NCBI GenBank assembly: GCA_963841965.1
Contig: CAWJES010000004.1
Location: forward strand, 1 to 64,000
Reading direction: 5' to 3'
DNA: 64,000 nucleotides
Origin: Palsa-459 sp963841965
Lineage (GTDB): Bacteria > Actinomycetota > Acidimicrobiia > Acidimicrobiales > RAAP-2
Part shown: one piece after another, positions 1 through 7,561 of the stretch
How the letters are laid out: every line of letters starts with the position of its first letter
How positions within the stretch are numbered: the first letter of the stretch is position 1
Notes under the pieces: model-generated
The model's database searches: none
Told to the model about the DNA's origin: nothing
Seen by the model: only the letters and a program-made list of their open reading frames with translations
Program-made: the position numbers and the translations under genes

Positions 1-549
1 GTAGAGGCGCTCGACCGTCCTCGCCGCCAGCTGCGAGGTCAGCGACCGGTAGGCATCGGGCGTCCGCGCCACGACGAGGATCCCAGAGGTGCCCTTGTCG
101 AGCCGCTGGACGACACCGGGTCGCAAGGGGCTCGATCCTTCGACCTCCCCGATCGCCACGAGCTCGGGATACCGGGCGAGCAGGCCGGCGATCAGCGTCC
201 CGTCGACGTGGCCCGCGCCGGGGTGCACCACGAGCCCGGCGGGCTTGTCGACGACGAGGAACGCGGGGTCCTCGAGGACGACGCGCACGTCGACCGCCGG
301 ATCGGGCAGGAGCGCCTCGGGGCCGACGTCAGGGAGCGAGGCGACGAGGCGCTGGCCCGCGGCGAGCGGCGTCGACCCCTTTTGCACCACGGCCCCGTCG
401 ATCTCGACGGATCCTGCCGCAACCAAGTCGGCGGTCTCCTTGCGGGTGAGCCCCGTGAGCATGGCGAGGGCCCGATCGACCCGCACCGAGTCGAGGAGCT
501 CGGGCACGTCGACCTCGAGGAGCTCGACGGGGCCCTCGAGCGCCGTCAT
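1..549 (-). CDS. rluD: RluA/RluD-family 23S rRNA pseudouridine synthase (3' end cut by window edge)
   Basis: Probable large-subunit rRNA pseudouridine synthase; 183 residues are visible and the rest lies beyond base 1. Seen: an S4-like RNA-binding region (about residues 20-65), then the synthase core with DKPAGLVVHPG (101-111) and RPGVVQRLDKGTSG, whose Asp151 aligns with the catalytic Asp of the HRLDxxTSG motif. The His of that motif is Gln here, as in some RluA paralogues. The ATG overlaps the lspA stop as ATGA, so the two are probably translationally coupled. lspA followed by an RluA-family gene is a common pair next to divIVA in actinobacteria. RluD is the likely member from context, but RluA/RluC cannot be excluded. 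Confidence 0.9.
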   Translation of the reverse strand, partial: MTALEGPVELLEVDVPELLDSVRVDRALAMLTGLTRKETADLVAAGSVEIDGAVVQKGSTPLAAGQRLVASLPDVGPEALLPDPAVDVRVVLEDPAFLVVDKPAGLVVHPGAGHVDGTLIAGLLARYPELVAIGEVEGSSPLRPGVVQRLDKGTSGILVVARTPDAYRSLTSQLAARTVERLY

Positions 550-1022
550 GACCGTCCGCCCTTGATGAAGAGCGGGCGGCGGAGCACAAGCAGCACGATA
601 AGGCCGGCGACACCCACCGTGATCGCCGAGTCAGCCACGTTGAAAGTCGCCCAGTGCGGCAGGGTGAGGAAGTCGACCACACCGCCGCTCGCGTGGCGGA
701 AGATCCGGTCGGCGAGGTTCCCGATGGCACCGCCGAGCAGGAGACCGAAGACGATCGCCGGCAGCACGGCCAGCACCCTCGCCACGCACGCAGCGACGAC
801 CACCGTGAGCGCTGCGGCGAGCACGAACGCCAGGGCCGAGTGGCCCGAGATCAGACTGAATGCGACGCCCGTGTTGCGCCCCACGTCCATGCCCAAGGGG
901 CCGAGCAGGTGGTGCGGGCCGGGCGAGACGTGGTGGAGCACCCACCACTTCGTCCACTGGTCGAGCGCGATGACCAGCACCGCGACGCCGAGCGCCAGGG
1001 GCGGGCCAGCGCGTCTGCTCAG
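546..1022 (-). CDS. lspA: Lipoprotein signal peptidase (signal peptidase II)
   Basis: Aspartic protease in the membrane that removes signal peptides from prolipoproteins after lipidation. The 158-residue length is normal. Counted from the chosen start, conserved elements are DQWTKWW (21-27), NTGVAF (50-55), GNLADR with catalytic Asp105, and FNVADS with catalytic Asp131, among about four hydrophobic segments. The start is uncertain: between the upstream stop and the first membrane helix there is no in-frame ATG, GTG or TTG. A CTG overlapping the previous gene's TGA (CTGA) fits the overlap pattern of this region. The next GTG would remove roughly half of helix 1. It sits between the traR/dksA-like gene and rluD. 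Confidence 0.9.
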   Translation of the reverse strand: MSRRAGPPLALGVAVLVIALDQWTKWWVLHHVSPGPHHLLGPLGMDVGRNTGVAFSLISGHSALAFVLAAALTVVVAACVARVLAVLPAIVFGLLLGGAIGNLADRIFRHASGGVVDFLTLPHWATFNVADSAITVGVAGLIVLLVLRRPLFIKGGRS

Positions 1023-2101
1023 CGTCGGACCCCGAGCCCGCCCTTGGCGCAGTCGATGCAGAGGGACTTGTGCGGCATCGCCTTCAGGCGCTCGCGCCCG
1101 ATCGGCTTGTGGCAGCTCTCGCACATGCCGAACGTCCTCGTCCGGATCCTCGCGAACGCGGCGTCGATCTCCTCGAGCTCGAGGCGCAGCCGCTCGGCCT
1201 GCATGACGTCGAGCTCGTGCTCGATGTCGCCGCCCATGCCGTCGCCCGCGTCCTCGTCCCACCCGAGACCCGGATCGCGCTCCTGGACGAGGGACTCGGC
1301 CTCGGCGAGCAGCTGGTCGACCTGGCGGTCGAGTTCGGCGCGGTGCTCGGCGAGCGACTCGGACAGCGACTCGATCAGCTTGGTGTCGCCGATGTAGGGG
1401 TTCTTGTACGTCCGCTCCTGCTCGCGCTTCGCCTTCGCCTCGGCCTTCTCGCGAGCCTTGCGCTCGCGCTCAGCGAGGAGGACCTTGTCTCTCGCAGCCT
1501 TGCGCTCGGCGACCTCCTTGCGGCGCGCCTCGGCCGCGGCGAAGCGCGCCGCCGCGAGCTTCTTCTGCTCGATGGCCTTCTTCGCGGCAGCCGCCTTCTT
1601 CGCCGCGGCGAGCTTCCTCTGCTCGATGGCCTTCTTCGCGGCAGCCGCCTTCTTCGCCGCGGCGAGCTTCTTCTGCTCGATGGCCTTCTTCGCGGCAGCC
1701 GCCTTCTTCGCCGCGGCGAGCTTCTTCTGCTCCATGGCCTTCTTCGCGGCAGCCGCCTTCTTCGCCGCGGCGAGCTTCTTCGCGGCAGCGACCTTGTTCG
1801 CGGCCGCCGCACGCTGCGCGGCGGTGAGCGGCCGCGCGGGAACCTTGGCGATCGGCTGCTTCGCCGCCGAGCGCTTGGCGACGGGCTTCGCGGCGTGGGT
1901 CGCAGCCTTGGCCGCGGGCTTTGCCTTTGCCTTTGCCTTTGCCTTTGCGACAGGAGCGTGCTTCTTCGCCGGGACCGCCGGCTTCCCGGCAGGCTTGCGA
2001 GCCGGCGCCGGGCGTGCCGGGGCGTGCTTGGTGACCGTCTTTCCCTTCGTGGCCTGGGTGCTCTTCGAGCCCTTGGCAGCAGGGGGTCGGGCGGGGGTCA
2101 T
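1019..2101 (-). CDS. TraR/DksA-type zinc-finger protein with Lys/Ala-rich repetitive N-terminus
   Basis: 360 residues in two parts. The C-terminal ~110 residues match the TraR/DksA family that binds RNA polymerase: an acidic helix, then a Cys4 zinc finger with CESC (327-330) and CIDC (348-351). The N-terminal ~200 residues are low complexity, rich in Lys, Ala and Pro, including four near-identical 18-residue units and an (AK)n tract; they resemble histone H1-like tails. The ATG at 2101 is chosen because AAGGAGG lies just upstream; an in-frame ATG at 2152 lacks that. Function is inferred: transcription regulation through RNA polymerase, with the basic tail perhaps binding nucleic acid. It lies between divIVA and lspA. 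Confidence 0.85.
   Translation of the reverse strand: MTPARPPAAKGSKSTQATKGKTVTKHAPARPAPARKPAGKPAVPAKKHAPVAKAKAKAKAKPAAKAATHAAKPVAKRSAAKQPIAKVPARPLTAAQRAAAANKVAAAKKLAAAKKAAAAKKAMEQKKLAAAKKAAAAKKAIEQKKLAAAKKAAAAKKAIEQRKLAAAKKAAAAKKAIEQKKLAAARFAAAEARRKEVAERKAARDKVLLAERERKAREKAEAKAKREQERTYKNPYIGDTKLIESLSESLAEHRAELDRQVDQLLAEAESLVQERDPGLGWDEDAGDGMGGDIEHELDVMQAERLRLELEEIDAAFARIRTRTFGMCESCHKPIGRERLKAMPHKSLCIDCAKGGLGVRR
1558..1774 (-). repeat. Four tandem 54-bp units coding a Lys/Ala 18-residue repeat
   Basis: Within the traR/dksA-like gene a 54-bp unit is repeated about four times with only a few base differences, keeping the reading frame. Each unit encodes AAAKK, AAAAKKA and IEQ/MEQ blocks. A second simple repeat, (tttgcc)n, lies at about 1919-1949 and codes alternating Ala-Lys. 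Near identity at the DNA level suggests recent expansion or gene conversion, and copy number may vary between strains or be miscounted by assembly. Confidence 0.9.
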
Positions 2102-2176
2102 CGCGTCCTCCTTGGGGTGCAACGACGACGTCGGCGCGTTGCGGCGCCGCACCCTACCAGTTGGACCCGACTTGCC

Positions 2177-2923
2177 CTATTCCTCGCGGCGCGCGTCGTC
2201 CAGGCTGAACACCTGGGCGCTCGGGGCCGGGGCCACATCGTCGCCCCCCGCCGCGGGCGCCGGCGGCTCCTCGTCGCGGGGCGACGGCGCCGTCGCGGTG
2301 GGCGCGTTGCGCAGGGCGGCGAGCGCCGCAGCCGGCTGGAGGTTCTGGTCGATCCACCCGAGCAGCTCGTGGAGGGAACCCGAGAGCCTCGTGCGCTCGC
2401 TCTCGAGCTGGCGCGCCATCTTCTCGACATCCTCGCCCAGCCGGTGGCGCAGTCCCTCGAGGCGGGCGACCTCGTCCGCGAGCCGCTGCTGCGCGTCCGT
2501 CGCGAGCTGTCGAGCGCGCTCCTGGGCGTCGGCCACGACCTTCGCGGCGTCCTCCTCGGCGTCGCGCCGGGTCTGCTCCACGAACCGCTCCGCCATCTCG
2601 ATCATCTTGGCCACGGTGTCGCTCGCCGACGCGGCCGCCGCTGCTGCGACGACCGGCGCCTCGGGAGCCTCGGGCTTCGGGGCGGCAGGTGCTGCCGGCG
2701 CTGCCGGCGCACCGCCGGCACTCTCCATCTGGCGGACCCGCTCGTTGGCCTGCGCGACCTGGAGCGCGGCCTGGCGCACCTGCTCGCGGAGCTGGTCGGC
2801 CTCGACCGCGGCGCGCTCGAGGAAGTCGTCGACTTCGTCGACGTCGTAGCCGCGAAGGCTCAGCCGGAACTCTGCGGTGCGAAGCGCGTCGAGCGCGCCC
2901 TGTGAGGTCGATCCTGTGTCCAT
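2177..2923 (-). CDS. divIVA: DivIVA-domain cell-pole/septum protein
   Basis: 248 residues. The N-terminal domain (LRTAEFRLSLRGYDVDEVDDFLERA, about 13-38) is the DivIVA membrane-curvature-binding region with its characteristic GYD-x-x-x-VDxFL pattern. A long coiled coil follows (about 40-190), interrupted by an Ala/Pro-rich linker (about 70-85), and ends in an acidic tail. In actinobacteria this family organises polar growth or septum placement. The ATG at 2923 has no Shine-Dalgarno sequence; TACATT lies 6 nt before it, which suggests a leaderless transcript. It is separated from yggT by 113 bp, so it may head its own transcript with traR, lspA and rluD. Confidence 0.92.
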   Translation of the reverse strand: MDTGSTSQGALDALRTAEFRLSLRGYDVDEVDDFLERAAVEADQLREQVRQAALQVAQANERVRQMESAGGAPAAPAAPAAPKPEAPEAPVVAAAAAASASDTVAKMIEMAERFVEQTRRDAEEDAAKVVADAQERARQLATDAQQRLADEVARLEGLRHRLGEDVEKMARQLESERTRLSGSLHELLGWIDQNLQPAAALAALRNAPTATAPSPRDEEPPAPAAGGDDVAPAPSAQVFSLDDARREE

Positions 2924-2936
2924 CCGAGAAATGTAC
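2924..2936 (-). promoter_or_regulatory. Possible leaderless -10 element of divIVA
   Basis: On the minus strand TACATT fits the TANNNT -10 consensus and is followed by TCTCGG and then the divIVA ATG. Transcription starting 6-7 nt after the hexamer would begin at the start codon, giving a leaderless mRNA, which is common in actinobacteria. No good -35 hexamer and no ribosome binding site are visible. Confidence 0.4.
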
Positions 2937-3036
2937 CGAAGTTTCGGCCGGTCGCATGGAACTGCGCGGCCGCATGCATCGAGCGGGTCCCGAACCGCGC
3001 CGTCCGCGGCTCGCTGACGGACGCTGAGCGGTGAGT

Positions 3037-3315
3037 TCAGCCGGAGAAGTGACGCAGCAGCGGGATCACGAAGAACTGGAGGACCACGAACACGACGAGG
3101 AACGCGAGGTCGATGCCGACCCCTCCGATGCGCGCCGGCGGGAGGATCCGGCGGATCGGGGCGATGAGCGGCTCGGTGAGCGCCACCAGCACGCGGTTCA
3201 CGCGCTGCCAGGGCGACCCGTAGCTGAGGGGGAACCAGCTGAGCACCGCGCGCGCGATCGCCACGAAGATCCAGAGCTCGAGCAGCGCGATCAGCAGGTC
3301 GACGATGAGGTGCAC
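3037..3315 (-). CDS. YggT-family integral membrane protein
   Basis: 92 residues with two hydrophobic segments: about 3-27, and about 66-87. Between them lies PWQRVNRVLVALTEPLIAPIR, the typical YggT pattern of a loop and amphipathic helix with TEPxxxPIR. The family is widely linked to sepF and divIVA in Gram-positive dcw clusters and is thought to help division or osmotic homeostasis; its molecular role is not settled. GTG start at 3315, 18 bp after sepF, so probably cotranscribed. Confidence 0.9.
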   Translation of the reverse strand: MHLIVDLLIALLELWIFVAIARAVLSWFPLSYGSPWQRVNRVLVALTEPLIAPIRRILPPARIGGVGIDLAFLVVFVVLQFFVIPLLRHFSG

Positions 3316-3333
3316 GACCGCGAGGCTACGGGA

Positions 3334-3915
3334 CTACGCGTCCCCGTCCCGGCGATACCCGCGTTCGTGGAGCCGCTGGCGGGTCTCCTCGGACACCTTG
3401 ACGTTGGCCGGGGAGAGCAGGAAGACCCCGTCGGTGACCCTGCTCATCGACCCGCTCGCCATGTAGACGAGCCCCGAGCAGAAGTCGAGGAGCCTGCGGT
3501 GCAGCTCGGGGCCCGAGCTCTCCACGTTCACGATCACGGGCCGGTTGGACTTCAGCGCGTCAGCGATCTCCTTGCCGTCGTTGAACGATGTGGGCTGGAC
3601 GATCTGGACGTCCGAGTCGGACGGGACGACGCGGACGGAACCCGGGGAGGCGCCCGACCCCATGGGCCGGACCTGGGGGCGCAGCGTGCCTGAGTCGACC
3701 ACGGAGATGCCCCTGCGGGGCTGCATCGGGGTCACCTTGTTGGCGGGAGGCTCGTAGTCGTCAGCGTCGTCGTAGCGCGAGGAGGAGACCGGTGCAGCGG
3801 GCTCGGGGCGGCCCCGGAACGGTCGAGTGTCGCTCTGGGCACGGTCGAGGTCGTCGTACTCCTCGTCGACGAGGCCTAGATATGCCATTGCCTTTCGGAA
3901 CATGTTCTGGGCCAT
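3334..3915 (-). CDS. sepF: Cell division protein SepF
   Basis: 193 residues. The N-terminal amphipathic helix (MFRKAMAYLGLVDEEYDD, residues 5-22) is the membrane anchor. A disordered linker follows, and the C-terminal SepF domain (about 95-180) carries DGKEIADALKSNRPVIVNVE and RRLLDFCSGLVYMASG. SepF tethers FtsZ to the membrane and aligns Z-ring filaments; it replaces FtsA in actinobacteria. The ATG at 3915 follows GGGGGAGA. Two genes downstream of ftsZ is the usual actinobacterial location. Confidence 0.95.
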   Translation of the reverse strand: MAQNMFRKAMAYLGLVDEEYDDLDRAQSDTRPFRGRPEPAAPVSSSRYDDADDYEPPANKVTPMQPRRGISVVDSGTLRPQVRPMGSGASPGSVRVVPSDSDVQIVQPTSFNDGKEIADALKSNRPVIVNVESSGPELHRRLLDFCSGLVYMASGSMSRVTDGVFLLSPANVKVSEETRQRLHERGYRRDGDA

Positions 3916-3952
3916 CCAATCTCCCCCGCGTCACCTAGGCGCGCCCGTCATG

Positions 3953-4646
3953 CTACGCGACGGCCGGGTCGGGCCGCTCCAACCGTTCCCCGAACAGCGC
4001 CGTGCCCACCCGCACCATCGTCGAGCCTTCCTCGAGCGCGATCTCGAGGTCGCCGGACATCCCCATGGAGCAGCCGGGGAGCCCGAGGTCGTCGGCGACC
4101 GCCCGAAGCGACCGGAACTGCACGCGGGTGGCGCTCGGGTCTCCCCAGGCCACGCACATGAGACCCTCGACGGCGAGGCCGGCCAGTCGCGCGGCGTGCA
4201 CGACGCCCGGCGCGTCCGCGAGGGCGCAGCCGTTGCGTCCGGTGTCTCCCGAGATGCCAGCCACGTCCACCTGCACGTAGCAGCGCGCGCCAGGCGCATG
4301 ACGGGCTATGGAAGCGGCCTCCACGTCGCGCGCGACGGACTGGTACACGTCGACGAGCGGAGCGAGCCGGCCCAGCTTGTTGCGCTGCAGTCGGCCGAGG
4401 AAGTGCCACGCGACCCCGGGCGCGTCGAGCGTCGTGCGCTTCGCGACCAGATCGTCGGCATAGTTCTCGCCGACGTCGAGGAGCCCCGACGATCGCGCAG
4501 CCAGCACCGCGACTGCGGGGAAGGTCTTGGTCACCGCGAGGATCGTGACGCCCGACTGGTCGCGGCCCGTGGACGGCGATGCGGCCCCGGAGGACCTCGA
4601 GGTTGCGCGAGACGCGCGCGACGAGGTCGTCGCGCGCGTCACTCAC
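3953..4646 (-). CDS. yggS: YggS/PROSC-type PLP homeostasis protein, apparently frameshifted
   Basis: Pyridoxal-phosphate-binding, non-enzymatic homeostasis protein next to sepF. The body is clear: ILAVTKTFP with the PLP Lys, GENYADDLVAKR, WHFLGRLQRNKLGRL, and a GCSMGMSGDLEIALEEGSTMVRVGTALFG end. The expected N-terminal helix (SDARDDLVARVSRNLEVLRGRI) is in a different frame, opened by a GTG at 4646 that overlaps the ftsZ stop (GTGA). Removing one base from the CCC at 4566-4568 joins the two and gives a normal protein of about 230 residues. The uncorrected body frame alone would start with a Ser/Thr-rich N-terminus unlike the family. I judge this a sequence error rather than a dead gene. Confidence 0.85.
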
Positions 4647-5743
4647 CGCAGGAAGCTCGGGATGTCGTCGTCGCCCTCTTCGGAGATGTCGAAGGTGAAC
4701 TCCTCGGACTCCGGCGCATCGCCGAACAGGTCGATCGGCTCGGGCACCGGCGTTCCCGACGCAGTGGTGCGAGCAGGCCGGTTCCCGGCGTCCCAGCGCT
4801 CGAATCCCGCGGCGATCACGGTGACGCGCACCGCATCGCCCATGGTGTCGTCGACAACGTTGCCGAAGATGATGTTGGCGTCCTGGTGCGCGACCGAGTG
4901 GACGATCTCGGCGGCCTCGTTCACCTCGAACAGCGTGAGTCCGGGTCCGCCAACAATGTTGATCAGGATCCCCCTCGCTCCCTCGATCGAGGCCTCGAGG
5001 AGCGGCGACGTGATCGCCGCGCGCGCCGCGTTCACCGCGCGCCCCTCGCCCGTGGAGGAGCCGATGCCCATGATCGCCGAGCCCGCGTTGTTCATGATCA
5101 TGCGCACGTCGGCGAAGTCGGTGTTGATGAGGCCCGGCACCGTGATCAGGTCCGTGATCCCGCGCACGCCCTGGAGGAGCACCTCGTCGGCCATCTTGAA
5201 GGCGTCCAGCATCGATGTCTGCGCCGTCGAGACGGTGAGCAGGCGGTCGTTCGGGATCACGATGAGCGTGTCGACCTTGTCCTTCAGGCCCTGGATGCCC
5301 TTCTCGGCCTGGGTGGCGCGGCGCTTGCCCTCGAAGCTGAACGGCCGTGTGACCACGCCGATCGTCAGCGCACCGAGGCCCTTGGCGATCTCGGCGACGA
5401 CGGGGGCTGCCCCGGTCCCGGTCCCGCCGCCCTCGCCGGCGGTGATGAACACCATGTCTGAGCCCTTGAGCGACTCCTCAATCTCGCCGCGGTGCTCCTC
5501 GGCGGCCAGGCGGCCGACCTCGGGATCCGAGCCCGCGCCCAGCCCCCTGGTGAGCTGGCGGCCGATGTCCAGCTTCAGATCTGCATCGCTCATGAGCAGC
5601 GCCTGGGCGTCGGTGTTCGCCGCGATGAACTCCACGTTGCGGAGCTGCGACTCGATCATCCGGTTGACGGCGTTGACTCCGCCGCCGCCGACGCCGAACA
5701 CCTTGATGACGGCGAGGTAGTTTCCCTGACCCCCAATGGTCAT
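4643..5743 (-). CDS. ftsZ: Cell division protein FtsZ
   Basis: Tubulin-like GTPase that forms the Z ring. 366 residues from the ATG at 5743, chosen because GGAAGGA lies upstream and IKVFGVGGGGVNAVNRM begins soon after. The tubulin signature GGGTGTGAAP is at 105-114, the T7-loop region NTDFADVR near 205, and the conserved C-terminal peptide DDDIPSFLR at the very end; this peptide binds SepF and other partners. The stop overlaps the GTG of yggS. A 127-bp gap from ftsQ, the largest between genes within the cluster apart from that after mraZ, leaves room for its own promoter. Confidence 0.98.
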   Translation of the reverse strand: MTIGGQGNYLAVIKVFGVGGGGVNAVNRMIESQLRNVEFIAANTDAQALLMSDADLKLDIGRQLTRGLGAGSDPEVGRLAAEEHRGEIEESLKGSDMVFITAGEGGGTGTGAAPVVAEIAKGLGALTIGVVTRPFSFEGKRRATQAEKGIQGLKDKVDTLIVIPNDRLLTVSTAQTSMLDAFKMADEVLLQGVRGITDLITVPGLINTDFADVRMIMNNAGSAIMGIGSSTGEGRAVNAARAAITSPLLEASIEGARGILINIVGGPGLTLFEVNEAAEIVHSVAHQDANIIFGNVVDDTMGDAVRVTVIAAGFERWDAGNRPARTTASGTPVPEPIDLFGDAPESEEFTFDISEEGDDDIPSFLR

Positions 5744-5813
5744 CGTTTGTCCTTCCCGTTTGCCCCCATACGCACGAGGCGTCTGGGCGGACCGATGAGG
5801 TCCGTCTCCATGC

Positions 5814-5842
5814 AGGCTACGGGGGCCACCGCCCGTGGGCAA
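5814..5842 (-). promoter_or_regulatory. Candidate ftsZ promoter
   Basis: In the ftsQ-ftsZ gap the minus strand reads TTGCCC, 17 bp, TAGCCT, a plausible sigma-70-type -35/-10 pair about 70 bp before the ftsZ ATG. Separate ftsZ promoters in this gap are usual in actinobacteria. A short hairpin (ACCGGGC/GCCCGGT, 5862-5882) spans the ftsQ stop just upstream. Judged only by eye. Confidence 0.35.
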
Positions 5843-5870
5843 GGATCCTCCCCCACTGGGCACCGGGCGG

Positions 5871-6638
5871 TCACGGCCCGGTCACCGTCATCGCCTGTGG
5901 GACGCTCACGTCGATCACGTCGCCGGCGTGCATCGTCGCGCCATGGATGACGGCTGCAATGTCCTCGTATTTGGCCGCGAGGTCCGACGCGGGACCGAGC
6001 ACGAACGTCAGCGGCGACGTGAGGGCGATCGTCACCGAGCCCTTGGCGTCCACGCTGATCGTCGCCACCTGCTGGGCGAACGCCGGCGGCAGCGTCGCCG
6101 CGACCACGAGGCCGGGGTGCGCTGCGGTGCCGAGGACCCGTGTCCCGTGCGGATCGGCTGGCGGGGCCGCGACGGCAAGCGTCGGGAGGACCTCACCCGC
6201 TGGAGGTTTCCCGAGCAGCAGGCCCGTCACGTCGACCTCCTGCACACCGCTGCGGGTCGAGACGAACGCCACCGGCCGGCGCTCGGTGATCACGATGGTG
6301 ACCGTGTGCGGCCAGCGGCGGGTGACCGTCGCCGTCGCCACCCACGGAAAGTCCGCCTGCACGCGCTGGCTCACAGCGGCCGGGTTGACCGAGATCATCG
6401 GCGGCGCGTCGGCGAGTCCCGCTGCCTGCTCGACCTCGGCGGGGGACTCATGCCTCGCGCCGGTGACCGTCACGGAGGTTGCCGCGAACCATCTCGAGTG
6501 CAGCGCGGCCCACGTTCCAGCGCCGAGGGCGCCGAGCACGACGAGGACGGCGACGATGATGAGCAGGACCGTGCCGATCTTCCCGAGGCGCGACGTCCCT
6601 CGACGCCGATCCCGTGTCCGCAGGTGCGCCGCGGTCAT
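5871..6638 (-). CDS. ftsQ: Divisome protein FtsQ (POTRA domain)
   Basis: 255-residue bitopic membrane protein linking the cytoplasmic and periplasmic divisome. A basic cytoplasmic tail (1-20) is followed by one transmembrane helix (about 21-44), a POTRA domain starting WFAATSVTVTGARHESPAEVEQAAGL, and then the FtsQ beta domain with RRWPHTVTIVITERRPVAFV. The ATG overlaps the murB stop (ATGA). Position between murB and ftsZ is diagnostic. Confidence 0.94.
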   Translation of the reverse strand: MTAAHLRTRDRRRGTSRLGKIGTVLLIIVAVLVVLGALGAGTWAALHSRWFAATSVTVTGARHESPAEVEQAAGLADAPPMISVNPAAVSQRVQADFPWVATATVTRRWPHTVTIVITERRPVAFVSTRSGVQEVDVTGLLLGKPPAGEVLPTLAVAAPPADPHGTRVLGTAAHPGLVVAATLPPAFAQQVATISVDAKGSVTIALTSPLTFVLGPASDLAAKYEDIAAVIHGATMHAGDVIDVSVPQAMTVTGP

Positions 6639-7561
6639 GGCGTATCGCCGAAGCCGACGGTCACGAGTTCGGTCGCCAGCTCGACGCCGGTCTCGTGCAG
6701 GACGAGAGCGCGAACCTCCTCGATCAGCGCGTGCACGTCGTCGGCGCTCCCCGCTTCGTCGGCCTGGATGAAGTTCGCGTGCTTCACCGAGACGTGGGCG
6801 GTGCCGTGCCGGAGTCCCTTAGCACCCGCGGCCTCCACCAGCCGGCCAGCCGCGTCGCCCGGCGGGTTGGTGAAGACCGACCCCGCATTGGAGCCGCCGG
6901 GCTGGTTGGCGCGCCGCCAACGGACGATCTCGGCAATTGCTGCGCGCGACGCGTCGGGGGGGCCTTCTGTGAGCCGGAACGTCGCGCTCGTCACGATCTC
7001 GTCGCTGCGAATGTCGCTGTGCCGATAGGAGAGGCCCAGCTCTCGCGCAGACCGCACCACCCGCTCGCCCGTCGCGAGGCTGAAGAGCTCCGCGGACACG
7101 AGGGACTCCGAGATGTCCGAGCCGTGCCCGCCCGCGTTCATCCGGACCGCACCGCCCACGGAACCCGGGACGCCGACCCCCCATTCGAGCCCGCTCATGC
7201 CGGTCTCGGCGAGCCGTCGCGCGAGCACGGGGAGCGCCGCCGCACCGCCCGCTGACACGAGCATGCTGGATTCGGAGCCCACGACGGCTTCGCCGATCGA
7301 CTCGAAGTCGCCGGCGAGCGTGACGGCGAGGCCGCGGAAGCCGGCGTCGCTCACGAGCAGGTTCGATCCCTTGCCCACGACGAGCACGTCGACGTCAAGC
7401 CCTCGGAGCGCGTCGGCGGCCACGGCGAGGTCGTCGACGGTCCGGGCTGCGTACAGCACGGCGGCTGTCCCCCCGACGCGGTACGTCGTGCGCGCGCCGA
7501 GCGGGGCCTCTGGCTGTGCCCCTGGCCCGAGGCGCACCGCGAGCGTCTCGAGGTCGCTCAT
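6635..7561 (-). CDS. murB: UDP-N-acetylenolpyruvoylglucosamine reductase MurB
   Basis: 308-residue FAD enzyme that reduces UDP-GlcNAc-enolpyruvate to UDP-MurNAc. FAD-binding features are TYRVGGTA (about 26-33) and VVGKGSNLLVSDAGF; the catalytic region has SGLEWGVGVPGSVGGAVRMNAG, with SYRHSDIR and the C-terminal GGSNAGSVFTNP and KHANFI segments. Length suggests the type IIb form. ATG overlaps the murC stop (ATGA) and its own stop overlaps ftsQ, so it is translated within the coupled chain. Confidence 0.95.
   Translation of the reverse strand: MSDLETLAVRLGPGAQPEAPLGARTTYRVGGTAAVLYAARTVDDLAVAADALRGLDVDVLVVGKGSNLLVSDAGFRGLAVTLAGDFESIGEAVVGSESSMLVSAGGAAALPVLARRLAETGMSGLEWGVGVPGSVGGAVRMNAGGHGSDISESLVSAELFSLATGERVVRSARELGLSYRHSDIRSDEIVTSATFRLTEGPPDASRAAIAEIVRWRRANQPGGSNAGSVFTNPPGDAAGRLVEAAGAKGLRHGTAHVSVKHANFIQADEAGSADDVHALIEEVRALVLHETGVELATELVTVGFGDTP

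Noticed and set aside
1558..1774. CRISPR-like array
   Set aside because: The repeats are direct, without spacers, stay in frame and encode a Lys/Ala tail. No cas gene is near.
1070..2905. A 611-residue plus-strand open frame rich in Arg/Leu
   Set aside because: It is the antisense of the traR/dksA-like and divIVA genes, which have clear family motifs and ribosome binding sites. Long antisense frames are expected at this GC content.
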